Shown: positions 7,369 through 16,578 of the stretch, piece after piece
Position numbering within the stretch: the stretch's first letter is position 1
Layout of the letters: each line of letters opens with the position of its first letter
Assembly (NCBI GenBank): GCA_963790585.1
Contig: CAWBOY010000003.1
Span: forward strand, 62,001-126,000
Origin: CAWBOY01 sp963790585
Lineage (GTDB): Bacteria; Planctomycetota; Planctomycetia; Gemmatales; Gemmataceae
Reading direction: 5' to 3'
DNA: 64,000 nt
Position numbers and translations under genes: made by a program
Notes under the pieces: generated by a model
What the model was told of the DNA's origin: nothing
Databases searched by the model: none
Seen by the model: the letters and a program-made list of their open reading frames with translations, nothing else

Positions 7369-8319
7369 TCAGACGCCCGGCCGCGTTTTGATGGCCTGGC
7401 GAATCAGCGTCAGAATCTCCTCGCGCTCCTTGCCGACCAACGGCAACCGCGGCTGGCGCACCATTTCCGTGCCGCGCCCCGTCTCGGCCGACGCGATCTT
7501 GATGTATTGCACGAGCTTGATGTGCGTGTCGAGATGCAACAGCGGCGTGTACCAGCGGTAGACCTTGAGCGCCTCTTCGTATTTGCCGGCGATCGCCAAA
7601 TCCCAAAGGAGCTTGTTCTCTTCCGGGAAGGCGTTCACCAGACCGGACACCCAGCCGATTGCGCCGAGCATCACGCTTTCGAGGACCAGGTCATCCACGC
7701 CGCAGAAGAGAAGATAGCGATCGCCACAGACATTTTTGAGATCGGTAATGCGGCGCACGTTCTCCGACGATTCCTTGATCGCCACGAAACGTGGCTCGTC
7801 GGCCAGCTCCGCGAACATCGCCGGCGTGATGTCGACGCTGTAGGAGATCGGATTGTTGTAACAGAGAATCGGCAGGTCCGTGGCACGGGCGACGGCGCGG
7901 AAATGGGTCATCGTCTCGCGCGGGTCGGACTTGTAGACCATCGCGGGCAATACCATCAGGCCATCGACGCCGACCTTCTGCGAATCCGCCGCGAAGCGAC
8001 AGGCGCGTGCCGTGCTGCTCTCGGCGACGCCGGTCAGCACCGGAACGCGGCCAGCAACCTGCTGAATCGTCGCCTTCAGGACTTCGAGTTTTTCCGCATA
8101 TTCGAGAGAGGAATTCTCGCCGACGGTGCCGAGCATGATGATGCCATGCACTCCGGCCTTGAGCATCGACTCGACCTGCTTGGCCGTGCCGGACAGGTCG
8201 AGCGATTGGTCATTGTGAAACTGCGTCGTCACGGCGGGATAGACGCCATGCCAGCTGACTTTTTGGGTTGTAATGAGTGCGTCTCTCCTAAACGACTGGC
8301 GAACGTGGGCATTGTACAA
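7369..8319 (-). CDS. DapA-family lyase, probable pyrroline-4-hydroxy-2-carboxylate deaminase
   Basis: This is a dihydrodipicolinate-synthase superfamily TIM barrel of about 300 residues. The Schiff-base lysine is in VAIKESSE and the family tyrosine in CYNNP; GTVGENSSL is the substrate-loop motif. Beside a hydroxyproline epimerase and a DadA-like dehydrogenase, the likely reaction is deamination of pyrroline-4-hydroxy-2-carboxylate to 2-oxoglutarate semialdehyde. The longest frame begins with TTG at 8319. The only good ribosome binding site (AGGAGA) lies inside it, nine bases before an ATT codon at 8274, so the true start is probably 8274. The semialdehyde dehydrogenase that would complete the pathway is not in this window. 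Confidence 0.85.
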   Translation of the reverse strand: MYNAHVRQSFRRDALITTQKVSWHGVYPAVTTQFHNDQSLDLSGTAKQVESMLKAGVHGIIMLGTVGENSSLEYAEKLEVLKATIQQVAGRVPVLTGVAESSTARACRFAADSQKVGVDGLMVLPAMVYKSDPRETMTHFRAVARATDLPILCYNNPISYSVDITPAMFAELADEPRFVAIKESSENVRRITDLKNVCGDRYLLFCGVDDLVLESVMLGAIGWVSGLVNAFPEENKLLWDLAIAGKYEEALKVYRWYTPLLHLDTHIKLVQYIKIASAETGRGTEMVRQPRLPLVGKEREEILTLIRQAIKTRPGV

Positions 8320-8358
8320 AATTCGACGATAAGTTGATCCAGAGAGACTTTACTCAGA

Positions 8359-8424
8359 CGGAGGCGCGGCGACGCGGAGAGCTTCGTCTTTTCTAATCTT
8401 GCTCTCCGCGCCTCCGCGGCTCCG
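8359..8424. repeat. Imperfect GC-rich inverted repeat
   Basis: The arms CGGAGGCGCGGCGACGCGGA and CTCCGCGCCTCCGCGGCTCC surround a 20-base AT-rich loop. It lies in the 320-bp spacer between the divergent deaminase and lipoprotein genes. Nothing else is recognised in 8320-8646. Confidence 0.5.
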
Positions 8425-8646
8425 CGTGATACAGTTTTCAAGCGCAGGTTTCGTCGCGCTCGGGCTTCATGTAAGCCCGTGAACTTGTCGATACTAAGGA
8501 TAGTAACAATCAGGCGATGCGTTCTTCGCCGGCTCGGCTTGACGATCGTCACCCTCAAGGGTATAGCCTCTCACCCGCCGAGATAGCGCCTCCAGGCGTA
8601 GCGCGGCTGGTGCAGGAATCGCTCGTATGCGAGAAGGGGTTGCAAT

Positions 8647-9213
8647 ATGCAACGTAAATTCAATCTTTCCGCGGCTTGGATGCGTCACAGCACCATCGGT
8701 GCGATGCTTTGCTCCCTGGCCCTCTCCGCCGGCTGTCAGACAGCGACGGGGACCGGCGCGTTAGCGGGCGGCGCGATCGGCACCGGCATCGGCGCTCTCG
8801 CGGGCGGCCGAAATGGAGCCCTGGTAGGCGGCCTGATCGGCGCCGGCACAGGCGCCGTCGCTGGCAGCGTCGTCGACTCGAATCGTGAGAAGAAAGCCGA
8901 GCAGGCCCAGGCAAACGCTCAAGCAAACGCACTGGCAGCTCGCGGCGGGCCGCTTCAGCTCGAAGATATCGTCAGCATGACCAAGAGCGGCGTCGGCGAT
9001 ACGATCATCGTCAACCAGATCCGCCAGACGAATGTCCAATATCTCCTGACCGTCCAGCACATCGAATGGCTCCATGCCAACGGCGTCAGCGATTATGTGA
9101 TCTCGGAAATGCAGGCTTCCGGCGGCAGCCGTACGGTCTACCGACCGACGCGGGTTTATGTGGTCGATCCAGGTCCACAACCGGTTGGCTATGTCGGCGT
9201 GCGAATTCGGTAA
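8647..9213 (+). CDS. Glycine-zipper lipoprotein
   Basis: The protein has 188 residues. A signal peptide ends in a lipobox (LALSAGC, Cys at about residue 30). A glycine-zipper membrane region follows at about residues 36-80, with repeats of the GALAGGAIGTGIGALAGG type. Next come an Ala/Gln-rich linker and a C-terminal domain with a V..MTKSGVGD motif and a beta-rich end. It resembles planctomycete homologues of outer-membrane or periplasmic 17-kDa-type glycine-zipper lipoproteins. The ATG follows an AAGGGGTTGCAAT ribosome binding site. A strong terminator follows immediately, so it is probably monocistronic. Confidence 0.8.
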   Translation: MQRKFNLSAAWMRHSTIGAMLCSLALSAGCQTATGTGALAGGAIGTGIGALAGGRNGALVGGLIGAGTGAVAGSVVDSNREKKAEQAQANAQANALAARGGPLQLEDIVSMTKSGVGDTIIVNQIRQTNVQYLLTVQHIEWLHANGVSDYVISEMQASGGSRTVYRPTRVYVVDPGPQPVGYVGVRIR

Positions 9214-9230
9214 GCACGATATCGATCAAT

Positions 9231-9275
9231 CAAGAAGGACTCGCTCTCCACATCGAGAGCGAGTCCTTCTTTGTT
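9231..9275. terminator. Terminator hairpin after the glycine-zipper gene
   Basis: AAGGACTCGCTCTC pairs with GAGAGCGAGTCCTT across a CACATC loop. The far arm runs into TCTTTG on the plus strand and the near arm is A-rich, so it could also serve the convergent gene at 9323. Confidence 0.8.
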
Positions 9276-9322
9276 TCATTATTTTCTCGCCCCCGTTGTG
9301 CCACAACGAAGGTTACTTCCTC

Positions 9323-10750
9323 TCACTTCCCCACCGACCCATCGGGCTTCAACAAGTTGATAAACGCCAAATACTCCCTTTCGAACTTCACCAACGGCGT
9401 TCCCACTAACTCGACAAACGCCTCGCTGGGATCTACTCCCCGGCCCAATGACTTCACGTAGTCATCCATCGCTTTGGTGCCGAGTAATTTGCGTTCGAAG
9501 GTCAAATAATAGGCCAAGGACCAGGAAGCCAAATACATTCGTTCGGAGGCTTGTTGGTCGCTGGCGTGGGCGACGTGGAATTGTTTGGGGCCAGAGGTTA
9601 GGAGGTCTTTTAGTTCGGGCAAGGTGTTGCGGCCCACGGCGGAGCGGAGGGACTCCAGGCGTTTGGGGTCGATGCCGCCGATGCGCATCTCGCCAGCTTC
9701 GATAGGGGCGGCCTCGAAGATCTGAGCCAGGCCTTCGTTGAGCCAGCGCGGCATTTCGCCTTCGCTGGGGGGGTAGACGCAGTTGGACAGGTAGGCGTGG
9801 AACGCTTCGTGAGCGAGGCGCTGTCCCAGGCGGCTTTTGCTTTTTTCCCAGGCGTCTTTGTTCTTCTCCTCGGCGGTCTGGATCTTCTTGCGGGCGGCGG
9901 CGATGCGGGCCTTCTCATCCGGCGGCACTCGGCCCTTATAGGCTTTGACTATTTCCTTCTCGTAGTCGTTCCACTCCGTCAGTTTCGCGTCATTGAATTT
10001 GTGAGCGCTTTCGTATTCGTCACAAAGCTTTTTGAGATCGCTAAAGCAGACAATGCGATTCTTGGCGGGATCGTAAAACGCGGGATTGAAAAAGTCCGCT
10101 CCTTGATCGCGGACGAGCATGCGATAGTCGACCAGGGAGTTAGTGAGCACGATCGTCGTCTGTTGGACCGGAGTGACGCGCGGCGGCAGTAGGTTGGCAT
10201 AGGCGACGAAATCCAGTTCCAGCCAGGTGACGGCCAGGGCGGTCACCTCCGTGCGCGCACTGGACACGAGGCGATAGTAGGTGCTGTCGTAAGAAAGGGC
10301 CTCGGTTCCCTTGTCGACAACCCACTCGGTCTTTTGCAGCGACACGCCGTCCGTCGGCTCGGGGCCTGGCTTCGCGCTGGGATCGAGCAGCTTGAGCTGA
10401 GAGGCGAGCAGCTGCCGTTCCTTGGTCAGGGTGTTCAACTTCTCCGTCAGGATGGCGCGATCTTTAGCGTCAAGGAGATCGATTTTGTCGATGTCGGCGC
10501 GGCGAGAACGCACGATCATGACGACCGTGGGCGAGCCGGGCCGGCGGGTGATGTTCTTGATATCGACGTGGGTCGGCGTCTCCTCGACAATCAGGCCGCG
10601 CAAGGTCCGCCCCGATTTTTCGCGGATGACGTCGTATTTCCATCCCTCGGCGACAGGTTCGGCGGGCGTCGAGAGCGTGACGATCGAAACGAAGAGGCTG
10701 GTCAGACCAAGATGAGCGGGCAATCGTGGGATGAGCCAAGGCTTGCTCAT
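9323..10750 (-). CDS. Exported DUF1570-type putative metallopeptidase
   Basis: The protein has 475 residues. An N-terminal signal peptide (about residues 10-30) precedes an SH3-like strand-rich domain (about 40-90, with SGRTLRGLIVEE) and a coiled segment. A C-terminal DUF1570 domain follows from about 165, with an HEAFHAYLSN motif (HExxH zinc-peptidase pattern) and RWLNEGLAQIFE downstream, where Glu is the probable third ligand. It probably acts outside the cytoplasm. The substrate is unknown. The start ATG at 10750 follows a GGAGGCATTCCC ribosome binding site. Confidence 0.8.
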   Translation of the reverse strand: MSKPWLIPRLPAHLGLTSLFVSIVTLSTPAEPVAEGWKYDVIREKSGRTLRGLIVEETPTHVDIKNITRRPGSPTVVMIVRSRRADIDKIDLLDAKDRAILTEKLNTLTKERQLLASQLKLLDPSAKPGPEPTDGVSLQKTEWVVDKGTEALSYDSTYYRLVSSARTEVTALAVTWLELDFVAYANLLPPRVTPVQQTTIVLTNSLVDYRMLVRDQGADFFNPAFYDPAKNRIVCFSDLKKLCDEYESAHKFNDAKLTEWNDYEKEIVKAYKGRVPPDEKARIAAARKKIQTAEEKNKDAWEKSKSRLGQRLAHEAFHAYLSNCVYPPSEGEMPRWLNEGLAQIFEAAPIEAGEMRIGGIDPKRLESLRSAVGRNTLPELKDLLTSGPKQFHVAHASDQQASERMYLASWSLAYYLTFERKLLGTKAMDDYVKSLGRGVDPSEAFVELVGTPLVKFEREYLAFINLLKPDGSVGK

Positions 10751-10888
10751 GGGAATGCCTCCGGCAAAACGCGTGGCGTGAGACTTTCATCTAGCGGACG
10801 AGGCCACAAGGAATATCATACGGTAGCGAGAACCGACGGCGCTGCGAGAAATCGAATGTCTTGGCGAGCCGGGAGCGCATTGTCTTCA

Positions 10889-10965
10889 AGAGCCGGGAGC
10901 GTCAGCGACCGGAGAGAATCAGAGCGAACGTAACGCGCTCCGGTCGCTGACGCTCCCGGCTCGCC
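10889..10965. repeat. Palindromic repeat family D, copy 1
   Basis: AGCCGGGAGCGTCAGCGACC pairs with GGTCGCTGACGCTCCCGGCT, followed by CGCC. A half copy (GGCGAGCCGGGAGCG) lies just upstream at about 10864. Further copies are at 50542-50620 and 55316-55392. The rest of 10751-11203 shows no gene. Confidence 0.85.
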
Positions 10966-11203
10966 AGCGCAGGACGCCGATCTTGGCGCGAGGCGATAAT
11001 TCAGATATGCAGAGTAAGGTAGAAACTGTTTTTCGTGGGATCGAGTGTTTCGTGACTGTCGCAGCGGTCAAATCGATTTGATTCCCATATTTTGTTAAGA
11101 GGGCGTGATGATACGCCCAGGCCTGGTGCCCAACTTGTGCGGGATGGCCGTCCTGCTGCCAGGAAGCCGTCCATTTGTGTGACTTTTTAGAGGGTCCTTT
11201 GTC

Positions 11204-11437
11204 ATGAGTGAGATCGAGCAGAAGGTTATGGCGCTGGCCAAGGAAATGCTGAACGTTCAAAACCCGACCCGCGCGACGACCTGGGAAGAGCTCGGCGTCG
11301 ATTCGTTGGATGTGACCGAGTTTTTCATGAAGGCTGAGGAAGAGCTGAACATCCAGGTTCCCGACTCGGAAGCCACGCAGATGAAGTCGCTCGGCGATCT
11401 GATCGTTTACGCGGAAAAGGCCAAGGGAAAGAGCTAA
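11204..11437 (+). CDS. acpP: Acyl carrier protein
   Basis: This is a 77-residue acidic four-helix protein. The phosphopantetheine attachment site is the Ser of ELGVDSLDVTEF (about residue 36), which matches the DSL consensus. It carries acyl chains as 4'-phosphopantetheine thioesters for fatty-acid or related synthesis. No fatty-acid synthesis gene is adjacent, so it may be a second or specialised copy. The start is supported by AGAGGGTCCTTTGTC just upstream. tRNA-Gly follows about 90 bp later. Confidence 0.92.
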   Translation: MSEIEQKVMALAKEMLNVQNPTRATTWEELGVDSLDVTEFFMKAEEELNIQVPDSEATQMKSLGDLIVYAEKAKGKS

Positions 11438-11528
11438 ACGCCCGAAAATTGGCTTTCCAGCCACCTTCAAGCGCTCTTGCAATCCTCATGCTCGGTCCTA
11501 TAATTCGGTTTGCAGAATGCTTGAAAAT

Positions 11529-11600
<72 letters not shown>

Positions 11601-11607
11601 CTAGCCG

Positions 11608-11673
11608 CCGAGGCGGTCCGATAGCAGTAGCTCCCCTCCAAGAGCTACTCTTTCCGACCGCCTCGGTTTTTTT
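11608..11673 (+). terminator. Intrinsic terminator after tRNA-Gly
   Basis: CCGAGGCGGTC pairs with GACCGCCTCGG. A smaller inner hairpin (GTAGCTC..GAGCTAC) sits in the loop, and the outer stem is followed by seven T. It lies 8 bases after the tRNA. Confidence 0.9.
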
Positions 11674-11688
11674 AATTCTGTAACTCTT

Positions 11689-11750
11689 TATATAGCCGCC
11701 GGCTTGCCGGCGGTTTCAACCCAGACCGCCGGCAAGCCAGCGGCTATATA
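11689..11750. repeat. Palindromic repeat family C, copy 2
   Basis: The arms TATATAGCCGCCGGCTTGCC and GGCAAGCCAGCGGCTATATA enclose CGGTTTCAACCCAGACCG-type sequence. Compared with the copy at 7299-7361, the CCCC/GGGG stem positions are changed to CGCC/GGCG on both arms. Confidence 0.8.
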
Positions 11751-11844
11751 GGGCGGGGACTGTTCTCCGTGAACGCGCCCGGTAAAATACATTGTTCCCG
11801 ATTGACTTTCCGGAATCAGCTTCGGCGAAAGGAAGCGAGACACC

Positions 11845-13371
11845 ATGACTGAAGAAACCCGCGACGAAACCACACCAGAAACGTCGACCGCCGTCGCCAA
11901 TCCCGAGGTCGAAGGCACCGACGAAGACAAGCCCGCCAAGCTGACGCAGACCGTCGACATCAAGGACGTCGGCCCGTGCAAAAAGCACATCAAAGTGACC
12001 GTCAGCCGCGAGGACATCGAGGGCCGGCGCACCGAGAAATTCAAGGAACTGGTGTTCGATTCCAATGTCGCGGGTTTCCGACCCGGCAAGGCCCCACGCA
12101 AGCTGGTCGAGCGGCGCTTCGCCAAAGAGGTCGGCGATCAGGTCAAGACCGAGGTGTTGCTCGCCAGCCTTGAACAGTTGGCCGAGGACCACGACATAGC
12201 TCCTCTCGCTTCTCCGAATATCGACCCGGGCAAGATCGAGCTGCCGCCCGATGGGCCAATGGTTTACGAGTTCGAGATCGAGGTTCGGCCGCAATTCGAC
12301 CTGCCGACCTACAAGGGTCTCAAGATCAAGCGGCAGGTCCACACCTTCACCCCGGAAGAGATCCAAAACGAGCAAAATCGGCTGCTGGCGCCCTATGGCC
12401 AGGTCGTTCCGAAGCCGGAACACAACGCCCAGCTCGGCGACATTCTTGTGGCCGAAGTAACCATCCGCGATGGCGAGCGGCTCATCGGTACGTTGCCGGA
12501 ATCGCAGTTCCGCATCGATAAGCAATTGGCCTTCAAGGACGGCCTGGCCGAAAAATTCGCCGAAGAGATCAAGGGGGCCAACCCCGGCGAACTGCACGTC
12601 GTCGATGTCAAGCTGTCAAGCTATGTGGCCGACCCGGCGCTGCGTGGCCGAACGGTCCGGGCGACTTTTAATGTCAAAGATGTCAAGACGCTCCGCCTGC
12701 CGGAACTGACGCACGAATTTTTGCACACCTTTGACGTTCATAACCCGGATCAATTGCACGAACTGGTGCATTCGATCCTCGAACGCCGGCTGGAATATCA
12801 ACAACGCCGCTCGGCCCGCGATCAGGTTCTCGAACAGATCGCCGTCGGCTCCAAGTGGGACCTGCCTGAGGATCTGCTGCTCCGCCAGGCCCGTCGGCGC
12901 TGAATCGCCGCGTCATGGAAATGAAGTCCGAAGGGATCTCCGAGACCGAGATCGCCCAGCGCGTGCATTTGATGCAGCAGGACATTCTCAACAGCACCGC
13001 CCTGGCGCTCAAGGAGCATTTCGTCCTCCAGAAAATCTCCGAAGTCGAGAAGATCGAGATCGACGATGACGATTTGAACGACGAGATTGAGCGGATGGCC
13101 GATCAGAACCGCGAATCGCCGCGCCGATTGCGGGCCCGCCTGGAGAAGGACGACCTCCTGGAAGCTCTGGCCGCCGAAATGATCGAGCGCAAGGCCCTTG
13201 ATTTGATTCTCGACAGCCGCCGAATACGAAGACGTGCCACTAACCGACGAAGATCGACCCAACGTTTCGACGGTCGACGTCCAGGCCGTCGAAGGCACGA
13301 TGGTCGATCCAGGCGCCGACGCCGAAGCCGCCGCGAAGGCGACGGAAGAAGAGAAAGCAAAAGAAAGCTGA
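11845..13371 (+). CDS. tig: Trigger factor (two frameshifts)
   Basis: This is the ribosome-associated chaperone and peptidyl-prolyl isomerase. The ribosome-binding signature is present as FRPGKAPRKLVERRF (about residues 76-90). The middle FKBP-like and C-terminal helical domains follow. The frame breaks near 12895 (CGTCGGCGCTGAAT, where one more G would continue the protein) and near 13215 (one extra C before GCCGAATACGAAGAC). The corrected product is about 509 residues and ends in an acidic tail. Two indels in a conserved housekeeping gene suggest sequence errors. It precedes two clpP genes, the usual tig-clpP order, and is probably co-transcribed with them. Confidence 0.9.
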
Positions 13372-13526
13372 TCGAGACAATGTGCGTCACCAGCCCGGAG
13401 CGCAAGCGACGGGTTCCTGAAAAAGAACCCCGCGCTGCTTGGGCTGGTGAGCAGTGTCAATAATGTCTGGTGAGCAATTTCAATAATTGTGAGCGCCGAC
13501 TGCCGCCGAGTACTAGGAGTCCACCC

Positions 13527-14177
13527 ATGTCCGACAAAGTCTTCACCCCGGGTTTTCACCCGCTCGCACAGCGCTTCCGCGAATATACGCGCCAGCGGCA
13601 ATACAGTACCGGCGACATCCTCCTCGATAACCGGATCATCTTTTTCGGCTGCTCGGGCAGCAACGTCTACGAGCCGGTCATCCAGGACATCACCGCCAAT
13701 ATGGTCATCCAGCAGATGCTCTATCTGCAATATGAGAATCGCACACAAGAGATCCATTTTTACATCAATTCGCCGGGCGGCTCGGTGACGTCGATGTTCG
13801 CCATCTACGACATCATGCAGTTCCTCGAATGCCCCATCGCCACCTACTGCATCGGCACCGCCGCCAGCGCCGCAGCTGTCCTGCTCGCGGCGGGGACCAA
13901 AGGCAAACGCTTCGCCCTGCCGCATGCGCGCGTGATGATGCACCAGCCCCATAGCGGCTCGATCGGCGGCCAAGCGTCCGACGTCGAGATCTACATGAAA
14001 GAAATGCTGCACTACAAAACCATCATCAACGAGATCATGGCCAAGCACACGGGCCGATCGGTCGAAGAGATCGCCAAGGAATCGGAACGCGATCGTTTCT
14101 TCAGCGCTCAACAAGCCAAGGAGTTTGGGCTCGTCGATGAGGTTTTGAACAAGATCATTACGCCGGAGAAAAAGTAG
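13527..14177 (+). CDS. clpP: ATP-dependent Clp protease proteolytic subunit, copy 1
   Basis: This is a 216-residue ClpP serine peptidase, which forms the barrel that degrades substrates unfolded by ClpX or ClpA/C. The nucleophile lies in GTAASAAAV (Ser, about residue 113), the catalytic His in MMHQPHSG, and INSPGGSV is the family substrate-strand motif. The nucleophile context GTAASAAA is less common than GxAASMGA. The start is the ATG at 13527 after AGGAGTCCACCC; an in-frame ATG 57 bp upstream lacks a ribosome binding site. A diverged second clpP follows, and planctomycetes often carry paralogues that may form mixed rings. Confidence 0.92.
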   Translation: MSDKVFTPGFHPLAQRFREYTRQRQYSTGDILLDNRIIFFGCSGSNVYEPVIQDITANMVIQQMLYLQYENRTQEIHFYINSPGGSVTSMFAIYDIMQFLECPIATYCIGTAASAAAVLLAAGTKGKRFALPHARVMMHQPHSGSIGGQASDVEIYMKEMLHYKTIINEIMAKHTGRSVEEIAKESERDRFFSAQQAKEFGLVDEVLNKIITPEKK

Positions 14178-14340
14178 CGAGCGGTTGCGAGTTGACGGGC
14201 TTGTACCGTTTTCCGAGTAGATTCGTTACAGAGCAACTCTCAACTCATGGCTTGCTGCCGCTTCCTTTTCCATTTCCTAATTATCTCTCGTCCCTCGGCC
14301 GATCTAGGTCGTAGGGACGGGTTGGCCTGGAGATATTCCC

Positions 14341-14954
14341 ATGCCTCTCGTACCGATGGTCGTGGAACGCAGCGGGCGCGATGAACGCGCTTATGACATT
14401 TACAGCCGATTGCTGAAGGATCGCATTATCTTTCTGCAGGGCGAGGTCGATGACGACAGCGCCAAGTGATCGTGGCCCAGATGCTCTTTCTCCAGTTCGA
14501 CGACCCCAAGGCGGATATCCACCTGTATATCAATTCGCCGGGCGGGTCTGTGACGGCGGGCATGAGCATCTTTGACACGATGCACTACATCACCTGCGAT
14601 GTGGCGACGTATTGCATCGGCATGGCGGCAAGCATGGCGGCGACGCTGCTGGCCGCGGGGACCAAGGGCAAGCGCAACGCGCTGCCCCATGCGGAAGTGA
14701 TGATTCATCAGGTGCTCGGCGGCGCTCGCGGTCCGGTGACCGACATCGAGATCCGCACCAAGCACTTGCTGCGGACCAAGAAGACGATGAACGAGATCCT
14801 CAGCCGGCTGACGGGTCAGCCGATCGAGCGGATCGAGAAGGATACGGATCGAGATAACTTCATGTCGGCCAAGGAGGCCAGGGACTACGGTCTCGTCGAT
14901 CATGTGCTGGAGCGTTTCACGCCTAGCCAGATGCCGACGAAGCCGACGGCGTAA
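14341..14954 (+). CDS. clpP: ATP-dependent Clp protease proteolytic subunit, copy 2 (frameshifted)
   Basis: The second ClpP has the nucleophile in GMAASMAATL, the His in VMIHQVLGG, and INSPGGSVTAG. The N-terminal 42 codons (beginning MPLVPMVVERSGR, with DRIIFLQGEVDD) are in one frame and the rest in another. The break is at 14461-14470, where GCCAAGTGATCG lacks one base relative to GCC-AAC-GTG-ATC. The joined protein has about 204 residues, a normal ClpP. CTGGAGATATTCCC upstream gives the ribosome binding site. It is closer to canonical ClpP than copy 1. Confidence 0.9.
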
Positions 14955-15083
14955 TGGACCTACCCTTGAAGTTGCCCGGACGCGATGTGCGAGCGCGATT
15001 TCTTCGTGACGAATGAGACGCCGCGAAGATGTCAGGGCTCGCACGATTCGTCCCTCACTGAGACGAGCAACTTGTTGCAAGGG

Positions 15084-15920
15084 ATGGCGACCATGCGCTG
15101 GCCTGGAGCGTGTAGCCTCGGCATTCTGCTGGCCCTTGGGGCAGTCGGCTGCCGCTCGTGCGAGCCTGTCGAAACCGCGCTGCGGGCGCGGGAAAACGAT
15201 GTACGCGATCTCCGCGATGCCCTGCATCGCTACGAAGCCTACAATCAAGCTCTCCAACTCGAAATCCGCGCCATTCGCGGCGAATCGTTCATCCCCGGCG
15301 AGACGCCGCCCGTCGCCATTTACCCGATTCGATCGTTGACGCTAGGCCGAACAACCGGCGGCCACGCCAGCGATACACTCGCCGGCGATGATGCACTCCA
15401 AGTCGTCCTGGAGCCGCGCGACCCTGAAAATCAGCCGTTCAAGGTGCCGGCGTCCGTCGTGATTTGTGCCTCGGACATCACAGCGTCCGGGCTGAAAAAT
15501 CCGATCGGGACTTGGGAGATATCGGCCGACGAACTCAGCAAGACCTGGCGTGCCACGCTTTTCAGTACAGGTTACGTCGTAATTCTACCGTGGAAGATTT
15601 GGCCTTCGAGCGACAAGCTGCGCGTCACCGCCACGCTCCGCATGACCGATGGCCGCACCTTCGAGGCCGATAAAGATGTGACGATCCACCTGCCGCCAGC
15701 GGCCCAACGGCCGTTGATACAGGCTCCCGTCGAGAAACCGGCCCCGCCGATGCCGCAGATCCCGGCCGGCTCTGCCCTACCACCGCCGACACGCTTGCCG
15801 ATCGACGGGCCTGTTCTACCCATGCCGGAGAAGGACAAACAGGCCGCGGCGTCGATCGGCACGCCGAAGCCTTACGTCGTGCCCGCGGCGGAGATATTGC
15901 GGCCGGTGCCGAACAACTAG
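15084..15920 (+). CDS. Lipoprotein of unknown function with coiled coil and Pro-rich tail
   Basis: The frame is open from 14985, but the signal peptide begins at the ATG at 15084 or 15093 and ends in a lipobox (LGAVGC). A short predicted coiled coil follows (ARENDVRDLRDALHRYEAYN). Next is a beta-rich domain of about 130 residues and a Pro-rich C-terminus of about 60 residues. It is probably attached to a membrane outside the cytoplasm. No family is recognised. Its stop overlaps the convergent gene at 15917 by four bases. Confidence 0.7.
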   Translation: MATMRWPGACSLGILLALGAVGCRSCEPVETALRARENDVRDLRDALHRYEAYNQALQLEIRAIRGESFIPGETPPVAIYPIRSLTLGRTTGGHASDTLAGDDALQVVLEPRDPENQPFKVPASVVICASDITASGLKNPIGTWEISADELSKTWRATLFSTGYVVILPWKIWPSSDKLRVTATLRMTDGRTFEADKDVTIHLPPAAQRPLIQAPVEKPAPPMPQIPAGSALPPPTRLPIDGPVLPMPEKDKQAAASIGTPKPYVVPAAEILRPVPNN

Positions 15921-16414
15921 CTCCGCACCGACACCTTACCACCGGCCATGAAGCGAATCGTTACGCTACTGCGGCCATAATCAAAATCAATCTCGCGGCG
16001 CTTCACATCAATCTTCTTCGGCGTCCCATCCGGCAGCGTGAACGAGACGGTCACCGGGCGACCCGTCACTGGATGGATCACCGTCACCTCATGCGTTCCC
16101 GCGCGAGCTACAAACGAAGTAGCGAACTCCGCCAACGTCGGCACCTTGACCAGTGCAGGCGGTGGAACCGTTTCCAACTGTTTCGGAGCAATGACGATCG
16201 GACTCGGCGCCGGCAAAGGCGCCGGTTGCACGATCACCGTCGAAGGCGGCAACATTCGTCCACCCGCGTCGACCGTCACGAACGGCGTGCGAACATAAGC
16301 CCCACCCGGCCCCGCTTGCACCGTGACAAACGGCACCCGAATGAAAACCTGCGCCGGCACCGTCGACGTGAGCGCGAGCAGCGCTCCCAAAGCAAGAATT
16401 GCGGTACGTCGCAT
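15917..16414 (-). CDS. Small exported protein, Pro/Val-rich
   Basis: The protein has 165 residues with an N-terminal signal peptide (cleavage likely after VPAQ, about residue 22). Two similar short strands follow (RVPFVTVQAG and RTPFVTVDAG), then a Pro-rich stretch, then a beta-rich C-terminal domain that may be a small adhesion or carrier fold. No family is recognised. It is convergent with the lipoprotein gene and probably monocistronic. Confidence 0.6.
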   Translation of the reverse strand: MRRTAILALGALLALTSTVPAQVFIRVPFVTVQAGPGGAYVRTPFVTVDAGGRMLPPSTVIVQPAPLPAPSPIVIAPKQLETVPPPALVKVPTLAEFATSFVARAGTHEVTVIHPVTGRPVTVSFTLPDGTPKKIDVKRREIDFDYGRSSVTIRFMAGGKVSVRS

Positions 16415-16456
16415 GATGTGTACTCCATATTAATAATCAACCAAACCTTCCGCCCC

Positions 16457-16578
16457 GTTTAGCCGCCAGGCGTGAGCTGTGCGATAGCGCCATCCCACAG
16501 CTCGCGCCTAAACGGCGTTCTGATATTGTGCAACTTTGGCGCGGTGGGCACAACCCAATCTCTCTTTAGTGGTTCGCT
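16457..16578. repeat. Repeat family E palindrome plus 68-bp conserved unit, copy 1
   Basis: The palindrome at 16457-16513 (GTTTAGCCGCCAGGCG ... CGCGCCTAAAC) runs into a unit at 16511-16578 beginning AACGGCGTTCTGATATTGTG and ending GTGGTTCGCT. The unit recurs at 19176-19244 with about six differences, again just after a family E palindrome. Confidence 0.75.

Noticed and set aside
12822..14114. Long minus-strand frame across tig and clpP
   Set aside because: It is the shadow of clpP1 and trigger factor, with a low-complexity composition and no start signal.
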